Assembly: GCA_903898475.1 (NCBI GenBank)
Contig: CAIUFU010000170.1
Location: forward strand, 1 to 12,852
Direction of reading: 5' to 3'
Source: an uncultured Alphaproteobacteria bacterium
GTDB taxonomy: Bacteria > Pseudomonadota > Alphaproteobacteria > Rickettsiales > UBA1997
Length of the DNA stretch: 12,852 nt
The stretch's first letter is position 1. Every line of letters starts with the position of its first letter. Positions 6,451 through 12,852 of the stretch are shown here, piece by piece. Below the pieces are notes generated by a model that was given only the letters and a program-made list of their open reading frames with translations, was not told the origin of the DNA and searched no databases. The position numbers and the translations under genes were made by a program.

Positions 6451-6642
6451 TTATCTGTCGCCGCTGCCGCCTTTTTTGATGCTAGATTTTGCGCTAGATT
6501 TTTTTACACCAGCTGGGGCTGTAGAAATTACTACACCTTTTTTGCCACCTTTGCCACCTCTTGTGTTGAAAGGGTCGGAAACGAAAGGTGAAAGTTTTTT
6601 CACCGGTTTAAATTCTTTAATTACGTTGTTGTTTTCGGTCAT
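6451..6642 (-). CDS. Small basic Lys/Gly-rich protein, 63 aa (mirror copy)
   Basis: Exact mirror of the gene at 6211-6402, convergent with it across the hairpin. It encodes the same 63-residue, strongly basic protein of unknown function, with the same GAG motif six bases before the ATG. The plus-strand frame over it (6428-6682) is hydrophobic, starts at a GTG created at the axis and is not supported. Confidence 0.5.
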   Translation of the reverse strand: MTENNNVIKEFKPVKKLSPFVSDPFNTRGGKGGKKGVVISTAPAGVKKSSAKSSIKKGGSGDR

Positions 6643-6708
6643 TTTTTTCTCTTTTTTAGTTAGTAACGAAATTCAATTTTGATTGCCAAAGCCAATTGAG
6701 CAATCCTT

Positions 6709-7896
6709 TTAAACGTAATCCCCAGCTGCTTTGCCACTAGCCCAAGCCCATTGAAAATTAAAGCCGCCAAGCCAGCCGGTAACATCTAAAACTTCGCCGA
6801 TAAAAAATAAATTAGGCACAGATTTTGCTTCAAAAGTTTTGGAAGAAATTTGCTCAACATTAATTCCTCCCAAAGTTACTTCGGCTTTTGCAAAGCCTTC
6901 GGTGCCATTTGGAATAAGCTCCCACGCATTTACAGAATTGGCAATTTCTTTGAGTTTTTGGTTGGAAAGATCAGCTAAATTTCCGGCGTGATTGCTTTTT
7001 TGCGCTAAATAATTGGCCAAACTTTTTGGTAAAAAATTGCTCAAGAAATTTTGCAATTCTTGCTTTGGTTTAAATTTTTTTTCTTCAGAAATTCTTGCAA
7101 AAACATCAATTTCTGGCGCGAGGTTGATTGTGATTTTTTCACCATGTTTCCAGTAAGACGAAATTTGCAGAATTGCTGGTCCGCTGAGTCCGCGATGGGT
7201 GAAAAGCAGCGCCTCACGAAAATTTATTTTGCCGCAAGAAACAACCGAATCAACTGCAACACCGGAAAGGTTTTTAGTCTCAGACAAAGTATTTTCATCC
7301 AAAGTTAGCGGTACCAAAGCCGGAACTGGCTGCACAACTTTCAAACCAAATTGTCGCGCCACGTCATAACCAAAGCCGGTTGCGCCCATTTTTGGAATTG
7401 AGGGAGCGCCGGTTGCAATTACTAAAGATTGGCATTTTACCAAATCATTTTCGACTTGCAGCGTGAAGAAATTTTCTGATTTCTTTATTTCACTAACCTT
7501 GCTTTCAAGTCTTATCTCAACTGATCCGGCGGCGCATTCTTTTAGCAGCATTTCAATAATTTGTTTCGCAGAAATATCGCAAAAAAGTTGTCCCAAAGTT
7601 TTTTCGTGAAAGGCGATTTGGTGTTTTTTTACCAGATTAATGAAGTCGTGTTGCGTGAAGCGCTGCAAGGCTGAAACGCAGAAATGAGGATTGTTTGAAA
7701 TGAAGTTTTTTGGTGTGGTGTGAAGGTTAGTAAAGTTGCATCTGCCGCCGCCAGAAATGCGGATTTTTTCGCCAACTGCTTTGGCGTGATCAACTAGTAA
7801 AACGCTGCGACCGCGATTTCCAGCGGTTGCAGCGCACATTAATCCTGCTGCTCCGGCGCCAATAATTACGACGTCAAAGCTGCGAGAATTAACCAC
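6709..7896 (-). CDS. YhiN/HI0933-family FAD-dependent oxidoreductase (mirror copy)
   Basis: Mirror of 4957-6144 and identical throughout, with the FAD-binding GAGAAG motif, the SGGGRCNFTN signature and the C-terminal GGFNFQWAW block intact. The preferred start is GTG at 7896 (complement), with TTG at 7899 as the alternative. It overlaps the mirrored purB by 8 nt. Function is as for the forward copy: a soluble flavoprotein whose substrate is not determined. Confidence 0.85.
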   Translation of the reverse strand: MVNSRSFDVVIIGAGAAGLMCAATAGNRGRSVLLVDHAKAVGEKIRISGGGRCNFTNLHTTPKNFISNNPHFCVSALQRFTQHDFINLVKKHQIAFHEKTLGQLFCDISAKQIIEMLLKECAAGSVEIRLESKVSEIKKSENFFTLQVENDLVKCQSLVIATGAPSIPKMGATGFGYDVARQFGLKVVQPVPALVPLTLDENTLSETKNLSGVAVDSVVSCGKINFREALLFTHRGLSGPAILQISSYWKHGEKITINLAPEIDVFARISEEKKFKPKQELQNFLSNFLPKSLANYLAQKSNHAGNLADLSNQKLKEIANSVNAWELIPNGTEGFAKAEVTLGGINVEQISSKTFEAKSVPNLFFIGEVLDVTGWLGGFNFQWAWASGKAAGDYV

Positions 7897-9205
7897 CAAA
7901 AACCTGCTTAAAGATGTGATCGATATTTTTGGTGTGGTAAGAAATATCGAAAATTTCCTCGAGTTTTTTGTCGCTTAATTTTGATGAGACTTCCTCGTCT
8001 TTTTTAAGCAATTCCAAAAAGCTATTTGACTCGCCAGCCCAGATCTTCATTGCGTTGGTTTGCACAATTTTGTAAGCGTCTTCGCGAGAAATTTTGGCTT
8101 CTTCAATCAAAGTTAAAAGCACGCGTTGTGAGAAAACCAAGCCGCCTAATTTATCCAAATTTTTCTGCATGTTGTCTTGGTGAATCACTAAATTTTCGAT
8201 CAATCCAACCAAACGATTAAGCGCAAAATCGAGTGTGATTGTTGAATCTGGCGCGATCATTCTTTCAACCGATGAATGCGAAATATCGCGTTCGTGCCAG
8301 CTGGCAACGTTTTCCATTGCAGGCACCACGGCGCTGCGCACCATGCGGGCAAGGCCGGTGAGGTTTTCACTTAAAACCGGATTTCTTTTGTGAGGCATTG
8401 CGGAACTGCCTTTTTGGCCTTTTGAGAAAAACTCTTCGGCTTCTAAAACTTCAGTGCGTTGCAAATGTCTGATTTCAATTGCTAGATTTTCAATTGATGA
8501 AGCGATCACGCCAAGTGTGGCAAAGAATGCGGCGTGGCGATCGCGAGGAATGATTTGGCTTGAAACCGATTCTTCTTCAAGGCCCATTTTTTCTGCGACA
8601 TATTTTTGCACGAATGGATCAACATTGGCGAAAGTTCCAACCGCGCCAGAAATTGCACAAACCGCGATTTCTTTTTTAGCGGTTTTTAGGCGCGCCAAGT
8701 TTCTTTCAAACTCAGCGTAAAAGCGTGCAAGCTTGAGGCCGAAGGTTACAGGCTCAGCGTGAATGCCGTGCGAGCGACCAACGCAAACGGTGTTTTTATG
8801 TTCGAAGGCGCGTTTTTTAATTGCTGAAAGCAAACGCTCTAAATCATCAATTAAAATGTCGCTGGCTTGTGAAAGCTGTGCTGAAAGGCAAGTGTCGAGA
8901 ACGTCAGAACTGGTCATGCCCAAATGAATGAAGCGTGAATTTTCGCCAACTAATTCTGCAAGGTGAGTAAGAAACGCGATCACGTCATGCTTGGTTACCG
9001 ACTCAATTTCATCAACACGCGCCGCATCAAATTTGCCACCAGCTTTTTCGAAATTTTGACGAATACGAGTTGAAGAGCCGGCATCTGCAACGCCAAGTTT
9101 TTCTAGGGCTTCAAGTGCATAAATCTCAATGTCGAACCAGATGTTATATTTATTTTCTTGTGACCAAATTTTGACCATTTCAGGGCGAGAGTAGCGAGGG
9201 ATCAT
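7889..9205 (-). CDS. purB: Adenylosuccinate lyase (mirror copy)
   Basis: Mirror of 3648-4964, with the same 438 residues and intact MTSSD, GRSHGIHAEP and GSSAMPHKRNP motifs for both PurB reactions in purine synthesis. The AGGA ribosome site is at 9210-9213. Two identical purB genes in one genome would be unusual, which adds to the doubt that this arm is independent DNA. Confidence 0.9.
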   Translation of the reverse strand: MIPRYSRPEMVKIWSQENKYNIWFDIEIYALEALEKLGVADAGSSTRIRQNFEKAGGKFDAARVDEIESVTKHDVIAFLTHLAELVGENSRFIHLGMTSSDVLDTCLSAQLSQASDILIDDLERLLSAIKKRAFEHKNTVCVGRSHGIHAEPVTFGLKLARFYAEFERNLARLKTAKKEIAVCAISGAVGTFANVDPFVQKYVAEKMGLEEESVSSQIIPRDRHAAFFATLGVIASSIENLAIEIRHLQRTEVLEAEEFFSKGQKGSSAMPHKRNPVLSENLTGLARMVRSAVVPAMENVASWHERDISHSSVERMIAPDSTITLDFALNRLVGLIENLVIHQDNMQKNLDKLGGLVFSQRVLLTLIEEAKISREDAYKIVQTNAMKIWAGESNSFLELLKKDEEVSSKLSDKKLEEIFDISYHTKNIDHIFKQVFGG

Positions 9206-9224
9206 TTTTTCCTAAGGTTGAATT

Positions 9225-10604
9225 TTACAAAATAAATTTCGAAAGATCGGTTTTTCCAGAAGTCAAATCGCCCAAATGTTCAGCGACATATTTTTGGTCA
9301 ATTTTTACTGCGGCACCGTTTTTCATTTCGGTGGCGTCAAAACTGACATCTTCAAGAATTTTCTCAAGCAAGGTGTGAAGGCGTCTGGCGCCGATATTTT
9401 CAACTTCGCCGTTCACTTTAAAAGCGACTTTGGCGATTTCTTTAATGCCATTGTCAGTGAAATCTAACTTCACATTTTCCACGCCAATTAGCGCCACATA
9501 TTGTTTGATTAAACTGGCTTCTGGCTCGCATAAAATGCGCACCAAATCTTCTTCGGTGAGTGGTTTTAGCTGCACGCGAATTGGGAAGCGGCCTTGTAAT
9601 TCTGGAAGTAAATCAGCGGGCTTCGTTGCGTGAAATGCGCCGGATGCAATAAATAAAATGTGATCGGTTTTGATCGTGCCATATTTGGTGGCAACCGCCG
9701 TGCCTTCAACCAAAGGCAGCAAGTCGCGCTGCACGCCTTCGCGCGAAACGTCAGAGCCCGAAGCTTTGCCGCCGCCGCGAGCGCAGATTTTATCAATTTC
9801 GTCAATAAAAACGATACCGTCATTTTCGACAGATTTGGTGGCTTTTTTAATCACCTGATCTTCGTCGATCATTTTTTCAGATTCTTCTTCGATCAATGAT
9901 TTCAAGGCGTCTTCAACGCTCATTTTAACTTTTCTGGTTTTTTCGCCGCCCATCGCTTTGCCGATCATTTCAGAAAGATTAATCATGCCAACTTGACCAC
10001 CGGGAATATCAAAGCTGGTGCCAATTGATGAAGAGCCATTGTCGAGCAATTCAATTTCAACTTCGCGCTCGTTGATTTCGCCTTTTTCAAGCATTTGCGA
10101 GAATTTTTCTTTGGTGCCAGCAACTGCAATGTCGCCAACCAAAGCCATTAAGATTTTTTCTTTGGCGTGAGCTTCGGCCTTTTTTTCGACCTCTTTTTTG
10201 ATTTCATTTTTGATGGTTTTAACTGCGACATCCATCAAATCGCGAATGATTGAATCAACATCGCGACCAACATAGCCAACTTCGGTAAATTTAGTTGCTT
10301 CAACTTTAATAAAAGGTGCGTTGGCAAGTTTAGCAAGGCGGCGCGCCACTTCAGTTTTTCCAACGCCGGTTGGCCCTACCATTAAAATATTTTTTGGCAC
10401 GATTTCTTCGCGCAAAGGCGACTCAACTAACTTGCGGCGATAGCGGTTGCGCAGCGCAATTGCCACGGCTTTTTTTGCTTCTTTTTGGCCAACGATAAAA
10501 CGGTTTAATTCGTCAACAATTTGCTTGGGAGTAAAGCCCATTGCAGAAATTTGCGGCAAAGATTTGGTCTTTGGCGCGGCAGGTTTTTTAAGATTTTTTG
10601 TCAT
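9225..10604 (-). CDS. hslU: ATP-dependent protease ATPase subunit HslU (mirror copy)
   Basis: Mirror of 2249-3628. The same 459-residue AAA+ unfoldase with Walker A GPTGVGKT, pore loop GYVG, Walker B FIDEIDK, sensor-2 GARRLH and C-terminal DLSKFIL. It also lacks an adjacent hslV and has the same N-terminal extension overlapped by the microprotein gene at 10588-10719. Confidence 0.9.
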   Translation of the reverse strand: MTKNLKKPAAPKTKSLPQISAMGFTPKQIVDELNRFIVGQKEAKKAVAIALRNRYRRKLVESPLREEIVPKNILMVGPTGVGKTEVARRLAKLANAPFIKVEATKFTEVGYVGRDVDSIIRDLMDVAVKTIKNEIKKEVEKKAEAHAKEKILMALVGDIAVAGTKEKFSQMLEKGEINEREVEIELLDNGSSSIGTSFDIPGGQVGMINLSEMIGKAMGGEKTRKVKMSVEDALKSLIEEESEKMIDEDQVIKKATKSVENDGIVFIDEIDKICARGGGKASGSDVSREGVQRDLLPLVEGTAVATKYGTIKTDHILFIASGAFHATKPADLLPELQGRFPIRVQLKPLTEEDLVRILCEPEASLIKQYVALIGVENVKLDFTDNGIKEIAKVAFKVNGEVENIGARRLHTLLEKILEDVSFDATEMKNGAAVKIDQKYVAEHLGDLTSGKTDLSKFIL

Positions 10605-10719
10605 TTGAAGTTGGTCGATTGGCGGGAGTTTTAGTGCCGTTATATGTAGCGATGTTTAGTAAAAATACTAGTAGCAGAATGACGGCGCTGGTCAAAAAAA
10701 TTGTCAGAAAAATTTTCAT
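10588..10719 (-). CDS. Single-span membrane microprotein, 43 aa (mirror copy)
   Basis: Mirror of 2134-2265. Its ATG shares a base with the engB stop and its end overlaps the hslU start by 17 nt. One hydrophobic segment is followed by a short polar, Lys-containing tail. No family is recognised. Confidence 0.55.
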   Translation of the reverse strand: MKIFLTIFLTSAVILLLVFLLNIATYNGTKTPANRPTSNDKKS

Positions 10720-11360
10720 TACAAATGCTGCAACACTTCAACAATTGAATCTTGAACATCATTAACGCCGTAGCCCTTCGAGCTGCTGGTGGCAATGATT
10801 TTAGGGTGCGCCGCTGGCCAAGTTAAAACTTCTTTGGCAATTTTTGCTTCGGCTTTTGCTAGTTCTTCGCGATTTAATTTATCGGATTTCGTCAAGATAA
10901 TTTGAAAAGAAACTGCCACCGCGTTGAGCATGTTAATCATATCGCGATCTGCTTCTTTCAAGCCTTTAATTGGATCAATCAACAAAAAAAGCCGCTTCAA
11001 ATTTGGGCGTTTCATCAAATATTCCAAAGCAGTTTTTTGCCAATGTTCTGAGTGTTTGGCGCTGGCTTTGGCAAAGCCGTAACCCGGCATGTCAACTAGC
11101 ACAAATCCTTCTGAGAAACTTTGGGTAAAACCGTCAGCAACTTTGAAAAAATTTAACTGGCGCGTGCGTCCCGGAGTGGTTGAAACAATGGCAACTTTCT
11201 TGCCCATCAGCGCGTTAATCAAACTAGATTTACCCACGTTAGAGGCGCCGATAAAGGCGATTTCAGGCTGCGAACTTGGCGCTACTTGTGAATAAGTGTG
11301 AGCGCCGAAAAGAAATTCGCACTGGCCGTTAAAAATTTTTTTCGGATCTAGTTTTTTCAC
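10719..11360 (-). CDS. engB: Ribosome biogenesis GTPase EngB (mirror copy)
   Basis: Mirror of 1493-2134. The 213-residue GTPase for 50S subunit assembly has complete G1 to G5 motifs, including GASNVGKS, TPGRT, DMPGYG and TKSD. GTG start at 11360 on the complement; as in the forward copy, no alternative start lies before the P-loop. Confidence 0.9.
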   Translation of the reverse strand: MKKLDPKKIFNGQCEFLFGAHTYSQVAPSSQPEIAFIGASNVGKSSLINALMGKKVAIVSTTPGRTRQLNFFKVADGFTQSFSEGFVLVDMPGYGFAKASAKHSEHWQKTALEYLMKRPNLKRLFLLIDPIKGLKEADRDMINMLNAVAVSFQIILTKSDKLNREELAKAEAKIAKEVLTWPAAHPKIIATSSSKGYGVNDVQDSIVEVLQHL

Positions 11361-11381
11361 TATTTTTAAGAATATTTTTGA

Positions 11382-12851
11382 TTAATTGACGTATCGAATA
11401 ATTACGATACCAGAGCCTCCATTGCCGCCAGTCCTAGAACCTATGTTTCCACCACCACCACCACCACTTCCTGTGTTGGTTGCGCCACTAGTTGCAACTT
11501 GATTTGCTGAGCCGCCATTACCACCGATGCTAGATCCTCCAGTGCCACCAGAGTTGTTTCCTGCGTTAACTGTACCAGCTCCACCACCTGCAGCGTAGAA
11601 AATTGATGAGCCGGAAATGTTGTAAGACAAGCCTTCTCCGCCATTTCCTCCAATACTATTACCATTATATCCTGCATGTCCAGCGCCGCCACCACCGCCA
11701 CCGATAAATCCGCTTCCTGGGCCACCACCGCTGGTTCCTTGGCCGGATTGACCCGTTGCACCAGCTCCGCTTCCGCCTGATCCACCACCCGATCCACCTG
11801 AAGCGGGAGTTGAGCCCCAGCCGCCGCCACCACCACCGCCAAGAGCTATTTGACTATTAAAAGAAGAATTGCCGCCATTTGTACCAGTTACTCCAGACCC
11901 ACCTCCAGTACCTCCGGCGCCTACCACAACTGGGTAAGATGTGTTACTTAAAGATTGTGAAGCTTGATAAATTAATCCACCAGCGCCACCACCACCGCCA
12001 ATATTGCCACCAGCGCCACCACCACCCGCAACAATCAAAACTTGCGCATTGGTAGTTTGATTACAAGTAAGTGTGCCACCAGTTGTAAATACATGCACCG
12101 TTTCACCTGCGATAGTGTACATACTAGTATTTCCACCGCTACATTTAGGAACCACGCAAGTCCCGCCGGTTTTAGTAAACACTCCACCAAGGCAAGTGTA
12201 AGTGATTGGTCCACCAGATACACCAGAGGCATTGCAGGCAACTGAAGTGCTGCTTGGATTGACTTGGGTTCCATCAGTAATGCCAACAACACCAGTGATG
12301 CTGCATTTTAAACCACATCCTCCACTGCCATCAGACGCGTAACCAGTATCACAAGTCGAGCATCCACTTCCGGTGTATCCCGTTGCGCAAGTGCATTGCG
12401 AGATGTAAGTTGGAGTTCCACTGCTGCAGCTAAATGATGCAGTTCCAGTATAATGAGCTACGTTACATGTGCCACTTCCAGTTGATCCGCTAGATACATT
12501 AATCGCAGCAGACACGCCAGCTGGAGTCACAGAACAAGGAGGAGCAGATGTACAACTTCCCGTAACATTGGCAGTGCCATTAATGCAAGTGTAGTTCACA
12601 CTGCCTGAATAACCAACTTGGTTACAAGCAATTGAAGTTGAACTTGAAGTTGGAGAAACTGATGCAACCAATCCAGCTACACTAATCGAACAAGGAGACG
12701 CCGAAAGATCACAGCCCGATTCAGTAATTGTATATCCAATGCATGAGCCACCAGATACTGCGCTTCTATTGATCGAGCGAGTCCATTTCTTACCAGCGTA
12801 ATCTTCAATTGGTTGTCTTTCTTCTGGCTTCAAAGCACGGGCAAAAATCGC
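11382..12851 (-). CDS. Large extracellular Cys-rich/Gly-rich protein, 3' fragment (mirror copy)
   Basis: Mirror of 2-1471, running off the right edge of the window, so its 5' end is missing at exactly the same base as in the forward copy. It has the end of a LamG-like domain, three four-cysteine modules (12141-12692), an EGF-like stretch and a glycine-rich C-terminal domain ending IVIIRYVN. That both copies break at the same point is expected from a folded contig. Confidence 0.75.
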   Translation of the reverse strand, partial: AIFARALKPEERQPIEDYAGKKWTRSINRSAVSGGSCIGYTITESGCDLSASPCSISVAGLVASVSPTSSSTSIACNQVGYSGSVNYTCINGTANVTGSCTSAPPCSVTPAGVSAAINVSSGSTGSGTCNVAHYTGTASFSCSSGTPTYISQCTCATGYTGSGCSTCDTGYASDGSGGCGLKCSITGVVGITDGTQVNPSSTSVACNASGVSGGPITYTCLGGVFTKTGGTCVVPKCSGGNTSMYTIAGETVHVFTTGGTLTCNQTTNAQVLIVAGGGGAGGNIGGGGGAGGLIYQASQSLSNTSYPVVVGAGGTGGGSGVTGTNGGNSSFNSQIALGGGGGGGWGSTPASGGSGGGSGGSGAGATGQSGQGTSGGGPGSGFIGGGGGGAGHAGYNGNSIGGNGGEGLSYNISGSSIFYAAGGGAGTVNAGNNSGGTGGSSIGGNGGSANQVATSGATNTGSGGGGGGNIGSRTGGNGGSGIVIIRYVN

Positions 12852-12852
12852 A

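Larger units (their letters stand above)
6427..12852 (-). repeat. Right arm of a window-wide perfect inverted repeat
   Basis: This is the exact reverse complement of 1-6426, carrying the same genes in opposite order and orientation. No divergence is visible even at synonymous or intergenic positions, so the copy is either extremely recent or not independent DNA. Genes listed on this arm should be treated as second images of the forward-arm genes unless reads show otherwise. Confidence 0.98.

Noticed and set aside
1..12852. Composite transposon or insertion-sequence-mediated inverted duplication
   Set aside because: No transposase gene, no terminal repeats other than the arms themselves, no target duplication and no spacer between arms.

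Overview
The whole 12,852-base window is one inverted duplication. Bases 1-6426 are followed by their own reverse complement (6427-12852), with every gene in one arm mirrored in the other (position p maps to 12853-p). I saw no mismatch between the arms, and the mirrored ORFs are identical in length and sequence. The genuine information content is therefore about 6.4 kb. The axis lies between 6426 and 6427, in the loop of a terminator-like hairpin. The simplest reading is a fold-back artefact of assembly or amplification at a short palindrome. A hairpin-ended linear replicon or a true head-to-head duplication is possible but less likely.

The organism looks like an AT-rich bacterium, most likely an alphaproteobacterium. 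PurB closely resembles the alphaproteobacterial form in its opening residues and in its TKHDVIAF, MTSSDVLDT and GSSAMPHKRNP blocks. HslU ends in DLSKFIL, and the YhiN/HI0933-type flavoprotein fits the same picture. The presence of purB argues against Rickettsia-like intracellular bacteria that lack purine synthesis. The lineage is inferred from recalled family features, not from a search.

Layout of the forward arm: (1) 2-1471, the 3' end of a large extracellular protein with the end of a LamG-like domain, three four-cysteine modules, an EGF-like stretch and a long glycine-rich C-terminal domain; (2) 1493-2134, ribosome-assembly GTPase EngB; (3) 2134-2265, a 43-codon single-span membrane microprotein overlapping both neighbours; (4) 2249-3628, HslU unfoldase; (5) 3648-4964, adenylosuccinate lyase PurB; (6) 4957-6144, YhiN/HI0933 flavoprotein; (7) 6211-6402, a 63-residue basic protein of unknown function; (8) the hairpin at 6405-6448 that holds the axis. 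The reverse arm repeats these in the opposite order on the minus strand.

Genes 2-6 are tightly packed or overlapping on one strand and look like one transcription unit of unrelated housekeeping functions: 50S assembly, proteolysis, purine synthesis and a flavin-dependent oxidoreductase. The partner gene hslV is not beside hslU. No stretch over 300 bases lacks a gene. I found no tRNA, rRNA, CRISPR array, transposase or phage gene. No clearly new multi-gene system is visible. The most original items are the palindromic architecture, the overlapping microprotein, the four-cysteine modules and the small basic protein beside the axis.
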